A DNA stretch of 32,910 nt from positions 1 through 32,910 of the forward strand of contig CAZUMJ010000033.1 in the NCBI GenBank assembly GCA_964621605.1. The letters are read 5' to 3'. The translations under genes and the position numbers were made by a program. The notes below the pieces were generated by a model. The model ran no database searches. It had not been told where the DNA came from and saw nothing but the letters and a program-made list of their open reading frames with translations. This document shows positions 32,437-32,910 of the stretch, piece after piece. Position 1 is the stretch's first letter, and each line of letters begins with the position of its first letter. The DNA comes from CAZUMJ01 sp964621605 (GTDB lineage: Bacteria > Actinomycetota > Acidimicrobiia > Acidimicrobiales > Iamiaceae).

Positions 32437-32910
32437 TCACGAACGGGGAAAGGGGGCAGGTCTGGAGGTGTGTCCCGTCTGCTCCGGTTCACCTTCTCCG
32501 AAACGGCCGAGCAACACCGCGCCGCCGATCGTGCATGCGAAGCCGAGCAGCGCCACGGGCTCCCAGCCGCGGCGCGCATGCTCGCCGAGCACCAGCAGTC
32601 CGAACGTCGCGGGCAGCACGGTCTCTGCCGCCACCAGAGCGGCGGTGGCACCGGTGACTGAGCCGTGGCGAAGCGCCGCCGCGAACAGCGCGATCCCCAT
32701 GGCACCACCAAGCACCGCCGCGTAGGCGGCAGGGTTCACCAGGAGATGAGTCGGGGCGAACTGGTGGATCACCCGCAGCGACGTGTTGCCGATGCCGTAC
32801 GCGACACCGGCGAACGCACCGAGCAGCGACGCCGCCACCGCACCACGCGCATGTGCACGCGACGCGAGCCATCCGAGGAGCCCGACGAGAACTGCGCCGA
32901 GGAGCAGGCC
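32437..32910 (-). CDS. DMT/EamA-like membrane transporter, 5' end beyond the window
   Basis: Partial gene. The open frame continues to the last base of the window, giving 157 visible residues of the C-terminal part. The residues upstream of the internal GTG at 32838 (GLLLGAVLVGLLGWLASRA) are also hydrophobic, so the protein is longer. Five hydrophobic helices are visible, with the pattern FAAALRHGSVTGATAALVAAETVLPATFGLLVLGEHARRGWEPVALLGFACTIGGAVLL that is typical of the second half of drug/metabolite transporters. The substrate is unknown. It lies upstream of the lipoprotein on the same strand, with 111 bases between. Confidence 0.75.
   Translation of the reverse strand, partial: GLLLGAVLVGLLGWLASRAHARGAVAASLLGAFAGVAYGIGNTSLRVIHQFAPTHLLVNPAAYAAVLGGAMGIALFAAALRHGSVTGATAALVAAETVLPATFGLLVLGEHARRGWEPVALLGFACTIGGAVLLGRFGEGEPEQTGHTSRPAPFPRS

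Overview
The window is about 33 kb of very GC-rich bacterial chromosome and is almost fully coding. The longest stretch between genes is about 270 bases, so there is no long gene-free region. High GC, GTG starts, TANNNT boxes placed 6-7 bases before ATG codons (leaderless genes), a lactate 2-monooxygenase-like enzyme and a DUF3558-like lipoprotein all suggest an actinobacterium. Acidimicrobiia is my guess, but no marker gene here fixes the lineage. I see no rRNA, tRNA, insertion sequence, integrase or CRISPR array.

Layout. 0-3.8 kb: a short-chain dehydrogenase, a secreted lipase, and a convergent membrane diguanylate cyclase. 3.9-13.3 kb: an oxidative block. A Baeyer-Villiger monooxygenase and a cytochrome P450 diverge from a 125-base gap with a perfect palindrome. 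They are followed by a sterol desaturase/fatty acid hydroxylase-family protein, a 1097-residue BTAD/ATPase regulator, a small protein with the full catalytic triad of ketosteroid isomerase, and an FMN-dependent 2-hydroxyacid oxidase. Together these suggest oxidation of a steroid, terpenoid or other hydrophobic ring compound. A 15-bp stem closes the block. 13.3-17.4 kb: TrpB2, a patatin and a hemolysin III/PAQR protein on the minus strand, then two overlapping CrcB/Fluc fluoride channel genes on the plus strand behind what looks like a fluoride riboswitch. 17.5-22.3 kb (minus strand): ferredoxin-type sulfite/nitrite reductase, heme A synthase, a GHMP sugar kinase and a DUF4126 membrane protein. 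22.4-23.6 kb: a small heptad-repeat coiled-coil protein and a second short-chain dehydrogenase.

23.7-30.1 kb: the least explained part. Three tightly packed plus-strand genes encode a 1174-residue beta-rich protein with no recognised family, a LamG-like protein with a proline/acidic tail, and a membrane protein with Vps62/DUF946-like motifs interrupted by a transmembrane segment and a Gly/Pro linker. None has an evident signal peptide. This is the best candidate for an undescribed system, although its function cannot be read from sequence alone.

30.2-32.9 kb (minus strand): a GH27 alpha-galactosidase-like enzyme lies in frame behind a lipoprotein, separated by one stop codon and four further codons. 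The window ends inside a DMT/EamA-like transporter gene whose 5' end is outside.
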